Shown piece by piece: positions 20,880 to 31,822 of a DNA stretch of 64,000 bases. The DNA lies in NCBI GenBank assembly GCA_947359465.1, contig OX375881.1:122771967-122835966 (forward strand). The letters are read 5' to 3'. Below the pieces are notes generated by a model, which saw nothing but the letters and a program-made list of their open reading frames with translations, was not told the DNA's origin and searched no databases. The DNA comes from Metellina segmentata (Eukaryota; Arthropoda; Arachnida; Araneae; Tetragnathidae). A program made the position numbers and the translations under genes. How positions within the stretch are numbered: position 1 is the stretch's first letter; every line of letters begins with the position of its first letter.

Positions 20880-21065
20880 ATATATCTGTTGCGTGAGAAG
20901 AGGCTGTCTATTCCACATGCCGTGAGTGGTTCAGAAAGTTTCGTCACCTGGTTAAGTTCCATAGACAGAAGCCTCATAACTTCTATGAGCGAGTGATGAT
21001 GCAGCTACCGGAGAGAGGGAGAAAGGGCATGGAACAGAACGGCAAATACTATATTGATTAAATGT
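20880..21065 (+). mobile_element. Internally deleted mariner derivative, copy 1
   Basis: The frame reads STCREWFRKFRH (the N-terminal HTH region of a mariner) and then passes directly to HNFYERVMMQLPERGRKGME with an end EQNGKYYID, the extreme C-terminus. About 250 codons of catalytic core are missing. The same junction appears at 40345-40496, so this is an amplified deletion form rather than a private deletion. No TIRs were defined. Confidence 0.62.
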
Positions 21066-21095
21066 AATTTTCACAAGATAAAACGAATTTATTAG

Positions 21096-21744
21096 CCTCC
21101 CAGCGTTCGCGCCTTTAATTTAATCGTTGGTGTGGTTCACGTTGATGTGGACACCAATGTGAAAGGTCGCGGGTATTTCTTAGATACACTATTTTAAAAT
21201 GTAAATTGAAATGTAAAGGGTGTTAAAATTTAAAATGTAAAGGGTGTATTTATTGAAATTATGCTTTAAATAATATCAATACAATTTATTTAAAGAAATG
21301 CCTTTCAAATTTCCATATTACATCTTTATATAATATATAATATAAATAATGTAAATATAAGGCATTGAAACAATTTAAAGTGCCCCAAGAATTGTATAAA
21401 TGAGGTGAAAATTAAAGGACTGAAAGTGTCGATATAGTTAATGAATTATTTACACTTAAGTAACATAATAAAGTATTTAATAAGATAATAAAGATTTCTT
21501 GTAACTTAAAAAAACAACCAGATATTTTAAAAACTTACCTCAACGGTCGCGCGTATCTGTTAAAAACAAATGACGGATCTACAGGAGATCTATTAACACC
21601 TCACGATTCACATTATGACTGAAAGTAATTCTAAGTGAGCGGGAGGAATAGCCAAGAGCGAGTATTCGTAGCTCTATTTGGCCTAAAATATCGAACTAAA
21701 ATCAACTCTAGTGTATATCCTACATACGTGCGACCGCTGGAAGG
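21096..21744. mobile_element. MITE-like element with short inverted ends
   Basis: The left end CCTCCCAGCGTTCGCGCC (21096-21113) and the reverse-complemented right end CCTTCCAGCGGTCGCACG (to 21744) match at 14 of 18 positions. The right side is followed by TTAA-containing sequence, and the left is preceded by TTATTAG. A second motif, GGTCGCGGGTATTT / GGTCGCGCGTATCT, occurs inside at 21166 and 21544 in direct orientation. TTAA-like flanks hint at a piggyBac-related MITE, but this is not established. No open frame. Confidence 0.5.
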
Positions 21745-22591
21745 TTAATAAGTACATCCATTTTATGAACAAAAAAAAAATAGGAAGAACCTTTGCATCA
21801 ACCCAATATTTAAATAATAAGCAAAAGTTTCTGGATTGTGTATCACACAGTACTCTTGAGCTAGTGTAATGTATTTAATCATTTAGAGTTTTTCGATACG
21901 TGTCTTATTCATGAATTAGAATTTAATTCCTCTTTGATAAATGAGTCGGAATGCAGCCAAACATGCTATAGACACTTTCTGAATAGAACCTAGAGAAGCT
22001 CAGTTTTAATTTAAAAATTCCCACCGCAGTGATGGAAAATAAATGATTGTATCACCACGAGTTTTCAAATTATTATCTCAAAGTTTACGCTGGGATGTTT
22101 CTCAAAAGAAGCGAAAACTAATTTGCATAAATGTTTATAGATTGTAGTAACATTGCGTGTTATTTTTAATAGATAGAAAGTAATATCCTTTCATTTCCTA
22201 ACAGATGTGCTCGATAACTGAAAGTGAAACTTAATAAAATGCAAATTTAGTTGGGCGAGGAAAATTCATGTTGCAGTTTCAATTATTATTAAGCGTTTTA
22301 AAAATAACAAGAGTTTTTGATAGTGAAATCTGGCGATACTCTCGACATCAGGTGACGAATGGAGCAAGGATGGTTTTTAAGTCAGTGATATCAAATAGAT
22401 TTTAAATTAAAAATAGCTTTATAACTTTTTAACAAAACAATCACCGTATTCTTTATTAGCTTTCCTTTTTGGTATAAATGGTTGTTAAATAAAGATTCCT
22501 GTGAAATTGTTAAAATGATTTAGTCCTTTAGAAAGGTTTGATACATTGTTTTCTAAGAGTTGGTCTATGGTGTCTATTACACTTTAGATCA
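21745..22591. other. No recognised feature
   Basis: AT-rich sequence without coding or repeat signal. Confidence 0.45.
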
Positions 22592-22640
22592 GTGGTCGAT
22601 ATCAACCCCTAGGGGGCGATAAAAAAAATATAAGACAAAA
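22592..22640 (+). mobile_element. hAT-type terminal sequence, single end
   Basis: CAGTGGTCGATATCAACCCC followed by TAGGGGGCGATAAAAAA resembles the terminal repeat of Charlie-like hAT elements. I found no matching right end or transposase before the Tc1 at 22926, so this is a solo end or a truncated copy. Confidence 0.4.
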
Positions 22641-22925
22641 ATATCCAAAACTTTCTGGAGCTCCCCTTTTTGCTTGCATTTTTAAGCTCGTCTTTCGATT
22701 GGTTGAAACTATTTTCAGCCATCTTAATTCTATTTTAACGTTACAAATAAATAAGTTGGATACATAATTACATGGTCATTTAGGGCTGAAACTTACTAAT
22801 TGTCAATCCACCACATTGCTAATCTTGTCAAGAGTCGTAAAAATCATCCTTCACATTGACAACGTTAGTTCATTGTATACCAAGTTAATAAAAGTATTAC
22901 TTTGATATACATAAGAAGCTTTGTA
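22641..22925. other. No recognised feature
   Basis: AT-rich, about 285 bases, between a hAT end and a Tc1 element. Confidence 0.4.
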
Positions 22926-23189
22926 CACTACTTTTTGTGCTGTTTGTAAAACATTGCAATACCCTGAAAGAATCATACAAATTAAACGAAATTTTCATGA
23001 ATTACAAAAGAGGTTAGGATATGCAAATGATTAGAATTAAAAAGCGATCACGACATGTGTGGCCGAAGAAAAACCCTCTAAACTTCCAAGTGAGCCGTGC
23101 ATTAAAACAATGTAAAAGTGCGTTGAAATGTGTGTTGCGTCGTTTGACTACTGTAAATCATTGATTAGAAGTCAATTTATCTCACCAAA

Positions 23190-24165
23190 AACGCAGAGTG
23201 TCATACGAGCAACTAACGGAGTTCGAATAGAGCCGCCTTATCGGTCTCCGTGAGGGTGGACGCAACGTAAAATCATCACTCCCATGGGAAGTAATGCCAC
23301 AGCAGTGATGTGTATGTGGAAGAAATGGACCATGTATGGAGAAGCGGACAAGTCGAAGGCCCGGCAGTGGGCCACGCCATATGACGTCACCACAGGACGA
23401 CACACACCTTGTCTGCGTGATAGTAACGGATCTTACAGCGTCCTCTCGTGCGTTGGCACAACATTGGAGCACGTCTACAGATGTGTCGTTGTCTGCCCCC
23501 ACAGATCGTGAACGTCTGCTGCGTCATGGTCTGCGTGTAAGGATTCCTCTGCGTAGGATTCCCTTGACGCTGAATCACGTACGCCTTCGGCTACAATGGG
23601 CGCACCAACACAGAAAGTGGCGTGCCAATTGGCAACAAGTCGTCTTCTCAGATGAGTCCCGCTGCAATCTGGACTATAACGATGAACACGTAGAGACAGA
23701 CGCTACAGAGGTGAACGCCTTCTCTCGGAGTGTCGTATTCAGCGTCATACTGGACAAACACCTGACTGGGCCACTATTGGATATCATGGGCGATCCCGCC
23801 TACTCCAAATTGTGGGGACCTGGAACAGCGGGCGCTACAACGGGGGAGTCCAAAGTCCTGGCCCTCCTGCAACGCATTACCAGAGCTGTATTTCAGCAAG
23901 ACAATGCTCGCCCACGTGTTGCTCGGAATGTACAAGCCTTCTTAAGTTCCGTTTCTTCCTTGGCCTGCATGTTCCCTGAATCTATCGCCCATTGAGCATG
24001 TCTGAGACATCGGTCGGCAATACGCTCGTACCACTTGTCGGGCAGAGAGTACGGCTGAAGTTTGGCATCACATAGAGGCAATCTGGTAACCTCAGCATGA
24101 CATTCGTAATCTGTATGATTCGATGCCACAACGTGTACAGACTCTCAAAGCCGCAGTTTGTAGAA
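23190..24165 (+). pseudogene. Tc1-like transposase, broken
   Basis: The coding relic starts near EQLTEFE (23200), typical of the N-terminus of this family, with an immediate stop. It continues through a frameshifted DNA-binding region, then RRIPLTLNHVRLRLQWAHQH. The first catalytic region reads VVFSDESRCNLDYND at about 23640. The second is VFQQDNARPRVARNVQAFLS at about 23890. After a frame change near 23945 the third reads LSPIEHV, then a stop. C-terminal YDSMPQRVQTLKAAV follows at about 24120. All three catalytic residues can still be found, but in different frames. Not functional. Confidence 0.8.
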
Positions 24166-24290
24166 TACTGTCAAGTCAAGTAAAAGTTTGTAGAATGCTG
24201 TCAAAACTGTAAACTGTGCAAGATATTGATTTCGGCATTAATTTTAATTTATTGCTCTGTAAATTGGATCGATTATTTATGTTACTATAA

Positions 24291-24608
24291 TTGGTAATTT
24301 TTAATTAACGTCGTAATAGAGCAACACAACGGGCTATTCACGATGGTGCGCGATGAATCCCTCAAGGAAAAGATTCTAGGACAACACCTCATAATTTTGA
24401 AGCACGGTCAATTGACGAAGCAACACCTGAGCTGGCACCCCACTCTCCAAATTTCCACACCAATCCAACGTGAGGACTTTTTGCCATGACAGATTTAAGG
24501 TGCACCAGCCGCCTCTACACCATACGCTTACGAACATCCATGACCGGACCCAGATTCCAATCAGGAACTTTTCTATCCAGAGGCTAACACTTTAACCGGT
24601 TGGTCGGC
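24291..24608 (-). repeat. SINE-A copy inside a Tc1 element
   Basis: Full-length minus-strand copy, from the tail TTGGTAATTTTTAATTAACG at 24291 to the head complement ending GGTTGGTCGGC at 24608. The B-box region is mutated (ATTCCAATC instead of ATTCGAACC). No convincing target duplication was seen. Confidence 0.85.
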
Positions 24609-24743
24609 TATATAACAATAAGTAATACGTGGAATAAATTTAATTTATTTCCGATGATTCTGTTACGGTATTGCAATTTTCACAAACAGTAGTGTATAAT
24701 TGTTATTTTTTTATTTAAATTAAGTTTCATATTTTATATATTA

Positions 24744-25256
24744 CTATCCACTTCGTGGCTAGCCCGGCGTTGCATGTTCCAGCTGCTTTTGTGGAGTTAT
24801 TGTTTTGCTTTGCAAACCAAAAGGGCGTTGCTCTTGACAGTTCTTTTCGTAGGAGTCACATTGCTCGTGTGGTGGTTTGCTTCGCAAACCAAACAATATA
24901 AATATTGAATTGAAAAATTATTTATTAAAAGAAAATCAAACGTTTTTTATTGTCTGTTGTGTGGAAAACCATTCCTCCGGGCTAAATGAAAACGGAAAAA
25001 ATAAATTTAGAATCTGTCATATCTTTATGCTGTTGCCATTCCAACGAAAACAATAATAATTAAATTTCATTAAATTCATTTTAAAATGTTCTAGTTTAAA
25101 TTTTAAAATTCGGGCTGGACTGCAAATTAATTGCGTAAAATTGCAAAAAATAAATTCGGACTACCTGTGTGCCAAATTCCATTATTGTAAGTGCCATAGA
25201 TTCGTCAGGACACGGCGTACGCCCAATACACGAACTTCATTTTATAATAGTAGAGA
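24744..25256 (-). mobile_element. Non-autonomous Helitron-like element
   Basis: On the minus strand it begins TCTCTACTATTATAAAATGA (25256 inward), with A immediately before it, and ends at a hairpin related to GCCACGCAGTGGCTA, here mutated, next to a T. There are no target duplication and no TIRs. These are Helitron features: 5' TC, 3' hairpin, insertion between A and T. Internal marks shared with the other copies include the palindrome TTTGGTTTGCTTCGCAAACC. It has no helicase or Rep sequence, so it would need proteins supplied in trans. Confidence 0.68.
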
Positions 25257-25359
25257 TTTATCTCTCCTATCAAATAGGTAATATTAAGGAGGAAGTCCAA
25301 AACAAAATTGTGTCCCTCTGCGACGTTAAGCTATTATAATATATACTACATTATACATA

Positions 25360-26770
25360 TAGAGCTGTTGGCAAAAAATGCAATACCATGAAGGAGTCAT
25401 CAGAATTAAAGGAAATTTAATACGCAAACGGCTTGTATTAGTACATATAAATGAATAAATTTACAAAGCAAAAAACAATATTAAGTGTCTGAAATAATTA
25501 GTATTTGTTGTAACCACCACGCGCAGCAATAAGTACTACTATGTGACGTTTCATGGAGTGAAACAGATGTTGAATATCTGCTCGTGGAAGAGAATTCCAT
25601 ATTGTTTGTATGCGCACCCAAAGTTCGTCTTTTGAAGGTGTAGGACGCGGATCACGAGCGAGACGTCGACCAACCAAATCCCACACTTGCTCAATAGGCG
25701 ACATATCCGGCGAATAAGCAGGCCAAGGAAGAAGTTGGATGTGTTGGGCTGAAAATAAGTCTCGAACATTCCTTGCAACATGTGGGCGTTTATTATCCTG
25801 TTGAAAGATAGCTCCAGGGATGCCTAGAAGGAAGGGAATGACTTCGGGTTCTAGCACTTCACGGACGTACCTGTTGCTAATGAGATTACTCTGAATTCGT
25901 AGCAGCTGAGATCGTACATGGTACGAAATCGTACCCCAGACCATAACTCTGGGTGTTCGGCCACTATGACGTTCGATAACGCACTCTGGACTCACCGGCA
26001 TAGCGTCTAACCCGAATGCGGCCATCATGGTTAAAAAATTAAAGCGGGATTCGTCAGAAAAGACAACTTTTTCCCAATCAGTCCGCCAGGCTCTGTGCTC
26101 ATGAGCCCACTGCAGACGCAGCCGTCGATGGTTTGGAGTGAGGGGGATCCGTTATAAAGTAATCCTTGCACGCAGTCCACGGTGCAGCAGATGTCGGCGA
26201 ATTAAAGAAGCCGAAATTAGTACACCTGTAGCAGTAGACCAAAGTGCTGCCAAAGTGCTTCCTGGAGGAAACTGTGCGGTCATTCACCGCCATGTGGACC
26301 AGTTGACTTTCATCACGCGCTGACGTTACCTTTCGTCGTCAACTCCCAGTTTTTCGAACTGTCCGGTGCTCGTCGGTACACTGCTTCCTTACTCGCATCA
26401 CTGTGGAACTGTTCCGCTGCACACGAGCTGCTATTGCGCGATAGGAAAATCATCCTTCACAAACCGATGATTCTCCCCCGTTCAAACTCCGTAAGTTGTT
26501 GAAATTTCATCCTATTTTGTCGTGGAGGCATACTTAGGTCTCACTAAACGTTCACCACTAAATAATAACCATGCACAATTTTCAACGTCCACTACTATAT
26601 TTATACGCTTTTAGCATCAGTTCGGAGGGCGCTGCTCTTACCACGCATTTGTGGTGGCTCTGAAACTTTACAACTTTGTATAACATCCTATAATTGACAT
26701 TTGCTGTAAATTTCATTTCATTCGGATGATTCCTTTATGGGGTTGCATTTTTTACAAACATCAGTTTATA
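25360..26770 (-). mobile_element. Tc1-like element
   Basis: Inverted ends contain TGTTGGCAAAAAATGCAATA (left, 25367) and, in reverse complement, TGTTTGTAAAAAATGCAACC (right, about 26756). Both continue into ATGAAGGAGTCATC / ATAAAGGAATCATC. A TA step lies at each outer edge, but the exact end base is uncertain by a few nucleotides. The minus-strand transposase gene is degraded at its 5' half and well preserved at its 3' half. Confidence 0.8.
25498..26531 (-). pseudogene. Tc1-like DD34E transposase, 5' half decayed
   Basis: The start is placed at the ATG complementary to 26529-26531, which reads MPPRQNRMKFQQLTEFERGR, the typical N-terminus. The region 26160-26480 (HTH and linker) is frameshifted and has a stop (TAA near 26156). 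From about 26150 to the stop the frame is open: PLTPNHRRLRLQWA, VVFSDESRF (first catalytic Asp), GRTPRVMVWGTIS, FQQDNKRPHVARNV (second Asp), PDMSPIEQVWDLVGRR (Glu, 34 residues after the second Asp by count), and an end IAARGGYNKY. The length (~344 codons) is normal. The catalytic domain looks intact but the DNA-binding part cannot be translated in frame. Confidence 0.82.
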
Positions 26771-27134
26771 ATAAACACGGTAACTATTGTATACAACAAA
26801 CAATTTCAAAAATTCCACCAGCGTCTTTTTTGCTTGTCCTGTTATAATTACGTAATAGTAAAATAGAGTAAATCGATGAAAAGTCCAGACACTCCTAAAG
26901 GTAAACTAATCTAACTCCACTAATCAACGGTGAAAGAAATTTGGCGACTTCTGCCGTAAGAGTATTTAAAATGAAATCTACCAATCAAATTTCAAAAACT
27001 CCTATCTGCTTTGTATTATATGAAAAATCATATTCCGTTCTACAAAGCCCTGGTTACCTTTATGTGAAGAAAAAGCAAGCAATAAGTATTGTGTTTACAC
27101 AATATTTTTACGTAATACATTATAAAGCTATTTG
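26771..27134. other. No recognised feature
   Basis: AT-rich sequence between a Tc1 element and a tandem duplication. Confidence 0.45.
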
Positions 27135-27440
27135 TTCCATAATGCCACAATGGTATCATGAAATTCGAAAAAGATTTTAACCGACGATTTCTATTATTCC
27201 GATATATTGCCGCCCTCCTTTATCTGAAACGAAAATAAACAAAATACATTCAAGACGTTCGAGGAGAAAATCATAAATCACCTTTTCTTCAATGGTACCA
27301 CAACGATATCATGAAAGTCGAAAACAAAAATTATAAGCGACTATTCCAAATCGTTAAATGTATTGCCACTCTCTTTTATCCAAAACAACAGAAATGAAAC
27401 AAAATACATTCAAGATGTTTCAGGTGAAAATGACAAATCT
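27135..27440. repeat. Two-copy ~148-bp tandem duplication
   Basis: The unit CACAATGGTATCATGAAATT (27146) recurs as CACAACGATATCATGAAAGT (about 27298), each followed by CGAAAA, a CGACKATT motif, ATTGCC, and finally CAAAATACATTCAAGA. The two units are diverged and noncoding. Confidence 0.6.
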
Positions 27441-28061
27441 GTGAATTATCAATAAATTGTGAACTATGAATTACCACTCCTAGTTCCTTTCCAACCGATC
27501 AAGAACTTTAACAAATCCCCGATTTCTCATTTGACTCGGAACAATACAATCCTCGGAACAAATACGGTGAAGAAAGATATCAGTCTCATAAGCGATGCGT
27601 GGCTCGGAAAGAAGAATTTTCAATTCAAAGTTGCAATTTCTTTTCTGGTGTTTGTTCCGGAAATTTCATTTGTCTCCAAAGTCTAACGAGTAACGCAAGT
27701 GGAGCGTGATGCAGGCTATTTGATCAGTATCCGAGCATGAGCTACAAATGCGGCTTGTTTACGCTCCAATGAATTTAATCCCCGAAAAATTGTCAACTTT
27801 GTCGTAGGCCCCAAGTTTAAAATGGCTGTTTTAGTTCTTGAGGTTGAAAAGGCGCTGTGCTTTTACTGTTGTAGAGGATTGCCGGGAAACGGTTTTAACT
27901 TTAAAGATTAAACTTCACCCCAGAAAGTTGCATTCGTTTTACCCTTTTGATGGAAATAAAATTGTTCATAGTAGTCCTCAAAAAGGGACGATAATTTGAA
28001 AATTTTCAAAGTTGTCAGATATATTAAAGTATTGTCTGAAAACTGTCAGGAATATTTGTGA
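27441..28061. other. No recognised feature
   Basis: A 75-codon plus-strand frame at 27459-27686 has no resemblance I recognise and is probably chance. Confidence 0.4.
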
Positions 28062-28068
28062 AATATAT

Positions 28069-28113
<45 letters not shown>
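28062..28113. repeat. Poly-A and (TA)n microsatellite
   Basis: A run of about 15 A followed by about 15 TA dinucleotides. Confidence 0.95.
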
Positions 28114-28115
<2 letters not shown>

Positions 28116-28144
28116 TTTATTTCTTTAACTTGTTACGAATGAGG

Positions 28145-28290
28145 TAATAGGTGTTTAACGTTGATCTGGATGCTAAGGAGGGGTAATCCGCGGACGATAC
28201 CACTTAAGTTTGAAGTACGTTCAAATGACGAGGTCACACCTAAACTGGTATCCCACCTCTCCGTACTTCCACAACATGCAAACTTAAGAC
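28145..28290 (-). repeat. Degenerate SINE-B fragment
   Basis: Minus-strand body pieces: AATGACGAGGTCACACCTAA, CCCACCTCTCC and TTCCACAACATGC. The head is not recognisable. Confidence 0.5.
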
Positions 28291-28769
28291 ACGTATGAGG
28301 ACGAGTAGGAACCGTTTACACAATAAGAGGACTAACTTTATATTAGTGGAGTTAGAAGAATTGGTCAACATTCGTCTAGTAAATCATTAGACGAATTGGT
28401 TGGTAATAGGTCTAGCGTACCACTAAAAACATCGATTGATAGTTAATCTAATGCAGTTTCCCAAAATGTGCTCGGCGAGCCCTTGGTGCTCTGCGAGTGA
28501 TTCTCAGTAGCTCCTTCCGCGGCAGTTATGAAGATGACTCAAATTAAATTGCTGCTTCCATCTAGCGGGAAAAACGAAACTACTTCGTTCAATAGGAAAG
28601 TGCTTTCTCAGATTGTATTTGGGTTCTCAATAGATGGAAAGCGTAGACCCGTTTAATTAAACTTCGAACGGAAGTTTCTTCACTTTTGAATGATCAAAGC
28701 AGTTTGCTAGCAGATTAATTCAATGATCAGTAATGATTATACAGATTATGTTTCATGTTTTATAGTCTA
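28291..28769. other. No recognised feature
   Basis: Contains a small inverted repeat, ATTCGTCTA / TAGACGAAT (28370-28398). Otherwise unremarkable. Confidence 0.45.
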
Positions 28770-29400
28770 ACTCCAGCCTCCTTTGTGCGAGCAAGTCGTT
28801 TGAGTTGTCATTTGTTTTGTCGCTTTGCGCTTTGTAAATGCCAATATAAATAAAAACCTAAATGTTCGATACTTGTTTAGTAATCTTACTTCAAAGTGTG
28901 GAAATTTCGCAAAAATTTTAAACTATACCACAAAATGCATTATGAACACAAAAAAAATTTAGAAACGTCAACAGAAAGAAAGATTGAGAGATGGGTAATC
29001 GAAGAAGATCCGGACATCCAATGCTGAGCGTCGACGGGCTCAGCCAGAGCGCCTCAAAGTTGAGGCGTAACGCTGGTCACATAATTTAGTCTATCTCAGC
29101 CTTCTTTGCGCAAGTGCAATGTTTGAGGTGTCATTTGTTTTGTCTCTTTTAGTTTTACAAATAATAGAAATAAAATCTAAATATTTAATACTTGTTTGGA
29201 CATCAAACTTCAAAGTGGGGAAATTTACAAAAAAAAAAAAAACTTTCAAAAATGACTAAATATATGCATAATAAACACCAGAATCGTTAAAAAAAACTTT
29301 CCAAAAAACCAACGGGGAGAAAGATCGAGATATGGGGAATCCAAGAAGATCCGAACATCCGATGCTGAGTATCAACGGGCTCGGATGAAGTTCTTGAAAG
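28770..29400. repeat. Two-copy ~320-bp tandem duplication
   Basis: Unit 1 (28770-29090) and unit 2 (29095-29400) share CCTTTGTGCG / CTTCTTTGCGC starts, GTCATTTGTTTTGTC, ATACTTGTTT, AGTGTGGAAATTT / AGTGGGGAAATTT, and the distinctive AGAAGATCCGGACATCC / AGAAGATCCGAACATCC followed by ATGCTGAG. The units abut the left inverted repeat of the next element. No gene recognised. Confidence 0.68.
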
Positions 29401-29442
29401 CATACGCGTCGCACCTTCAAGGTGAAGGAAAGCTTGATAGTC

Positions 29443-31330
29443 CAGTCATATTGGGGCTTTTTGACTTCGGAATGAGCGATAATAAGCTGGAAACTCGTAT
29501 ACACCTTCATTTTGGCGTTATAAAAATTGTCTCAAAGATCTCGTGTCTGCGTCGTGAGTTATTCCAGGTCATGGGTCACAAAAATCGTTTTTTTTTTTTG
29601 TATTATCTAGGTTTCTATTGCTACAATGATGTTGACATCTGTTATAAAAATTCTAGAGCATAAAATTTGCTACAAATTTCGTTCCAAACCTTTTTTTTTC
29701 ATACGCTCAGCCGTTTATGAGATAGAGGGCGGAGAGCGCTCAGCCATACAAACTGTAATGCAAGGTCAACCGTGAATCTCGGTGAATAATATCTTGTATA
29801 AAGTTATTAAATCATTAAAATATCATTAACAATGAATAATTTGTATTATTTATTAGTTAATACACATTGTATTTAATAACATTTTACATATATCTAGTAT
29901 ATTCATTTAATAATACTTACCTACTTTGTGTTATTAAAAACTCTTTAAATAAAATATATTGTATATCTTAATTTTATGTTAATTTATTCAGAGTAGATTT
30001 TAAGCAGAAATAAAACGAGTAAATATATTTTAATTTTATCTTTATTCAGCAGCTGTATATTTCTTACAAGTTAAATTGAAGTGAAGTGAAATTTGTCGAC
30101 GTTTTAATGATTTAAAGAACAAAAATATTAATTTTCTTCTTCTTCATCGTGGTCATCTTCCGGGCGTCTGAAAATTTCTGTTTTCGTGTCATCATCTTCG
30201 TTGTCCTGAATCGTTGTTTCCAGGCCTATTAGAATTTCCGTGTCAAATGCACTGTTTTGCTCGTGGTCGCTTTGCAATGAAACAGCATTGAGGCAAGCTT
30301 GCCCATTACACTGGCCACAAGCCAAAGTGCATTGCAACCCCAATTTCTGCACACTCAGCGTGGACCACATCCATTCTTACAATTACAAAATACAGTATTA
30401 AATAATTCATCTGGAGCTGGTGGTAATATTGTACTCATTGGCTCCAGGAATTAATTTTGCAGCACCCAACCCCATTCCTCGGGTTCTAAATCATGCCTAA
30501 CTATTTTTGGTAATCGACACGGTTTATATGCTGATGGTCTGCAGCACTGGTCGGTGGAAGATTAGACAACTGGACAGGTTTATAGAGCTTTGTAGATTTA
30601 ACGAACTGAGTATATCGAAGATGATCGATATTGTCCTCAGATTTAGGAGCATTGCGTATCGCGAGTAAGATGCGTACTCCATTTTCGTATAATTGTTGTA
30701 CAGGGCTGTTTTCTTGTAGAAAACTTTGAGCCAGTTGGTCGAAATTGGCAAGTTTTTGTAGTATTTTGATGAAAGTTTTTTCCCCCTTTTTTATACAGCG
30801 TATAGAAGTTGTACCACAGCCACTGAATGAATGTAAAAATAAAATATGTTTTTTATATTTGTCAAAACTTTTTGAAGAATAGATTTGTGTTTTTATATTG
30901 CCTTTTCCAACTTTTTTAAAGAAAATGTTTTCTTGATGTAATTGAGTGCGTCGAATTAAAATAACGAGCAACTATACGTGTTCTCTTATGATGACGGCAG
31001 TTCTCTCCAGTTTGGATTCTTCGATAGCTGCGTGCTCTCCGCCCTCTATCTCAAAAAGGTTGAGCGCATGACAAAATGCTTGGAACAAAATTTGTCACAA
31101 ATTTTATACTCTACAATTTTTATAATAGATGTCAACATCATTGGAGCTATAGAAACCTAGATAATGGCGGAAAACCGATTTTTGTGACCATTGACCTTGA
31201 ATAACTAACGACGCAGACACGAGAGTTTATGAGACTTTTAAGACAACTTTTAGAACGCCAAAATGAAGGCGAGTTTCCAGCTTATTATCTCTCATTCCGA
31301 GGTTGACCCCTTATTTTGCTTAAGTGACTG
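29443..31330. mobile_element. Element with ~300-bp inverted repeats around a broken XPG-like/Cys-rich gene
   Basis: The left arm 29443-29748 and right arm 31015-31330 are reverse complements at roughly 80 percent or better by eye. Shared segments include CGGAATGAGNGATAATAAGC, CTTCATTTTGGCGTT, CGTGTCTGCGTCGT, ATTATCTAGGTTTCTAT, CAATGATGTTGACATCT and GAGATAGAGGGCGGAGAGC. Outermost CAGTCA occurs on both ends. About 1.27 kb lies between the arms and holds one minus-strand gene relic. I saw no clear target duplication. Long inverted repeats enclosing a gene suggest a DNA transposon. The gene content recalls the Academ superfamily, but that is an inference. Confidence 0.6.
30128..30971 (-). pseudogene. 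Broken gene with XPG-like motif and C-terminal cysteine cluster
   Basis: The N-terminal part visible from 30971 reads MLVILIRRTQ, then KGNIKTQIYSSKSFDKYKKH and ILFLHSFSGCGTTS. The last motif resembles the GCDxxS/T region of XPG/FEN-type nucleases, with Asp changed to Gly here. It continues LLAIRNAPKSEDNIDHLRYT, PVQLSNLPPTSAADHQH, then after frame changes EPMSTILPPAPDELFNTVFC and NCKNGCG. In a further frame comes GLQCTLACGQCNGQACLNA, a cysteine-rich end, and a very acidic tail (about 30128-30200). At least two frameshifts and stops are present. I recognise this as a multicopy animal protein family from memory but cannot name it securely. Academ transposons carry an XPG-like nuclease and a Cys-rich motif, so that is the best guess. 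The upstream part of the protein is missing. Confidence 0.6.
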
Positions 31331-31567
31331 CATTACGATACGAGTGCACCCAGTACCTCCACCACTACTCAGTTCGACTCAAATAGCATATTTGATATGA
31401 TGACATAAACGTTTCATAATCGAATGATGGAGTCGATATCATTTAGGTCGGTAATGCGCCACAACCTTCAACATTCACTATATGGCTTCACTGCGTTTTC
31501 AACGCCTTAAACATAGCGGTCTTGTCCCAACACAGCACCGTCCTTTTTTAGGAGAAAAAACATAACA
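31331..31567. other. Short unassigned stretch
   Basis: No feature seen between the inverted-repeat element and the hAT relic. Confidence 0.4.
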
Positions 31568-31788
31568 ATGAATGAATCATGGCCAGAAATAATAAAAGAA
31601 TATCTTAACAATTTGTTTCAAAATATTAATTCCTACTGTACAAAGAACATTCAAGAATCGGTTCGAAAGAATTCTGAGTGGATTGTTGATCCATTTTCAG
31701 TGACGTTAAAATCAGTAGCCCTCACACACACACTGATGCAGAATATAAGGTCTTTATAGACATTGTTTTGGACAGCCACACACACACA

Positions 31789-31822
<34 letters not shown>

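Larger units (their letters stand above)
22926..24694 (+). mobile_element. Tc1-like element with a nested SINE
   Basis: TA flanks both sides (22924-22925 and 24695-24696). The ends are CACTACTTTTTGTGCTGTTT on the left and CACTACTGTTTGTGAAAATT on the right (reverse complement). Both continue into TTGCAATACC and AGAATCAT motifs, with a small insertion in the left TIR. The transposase is on the plus strand, and a SINE-A sits in the 3' untranslated part at 24291-24608. The SINE is therefore younger. Confidence 0.85.
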
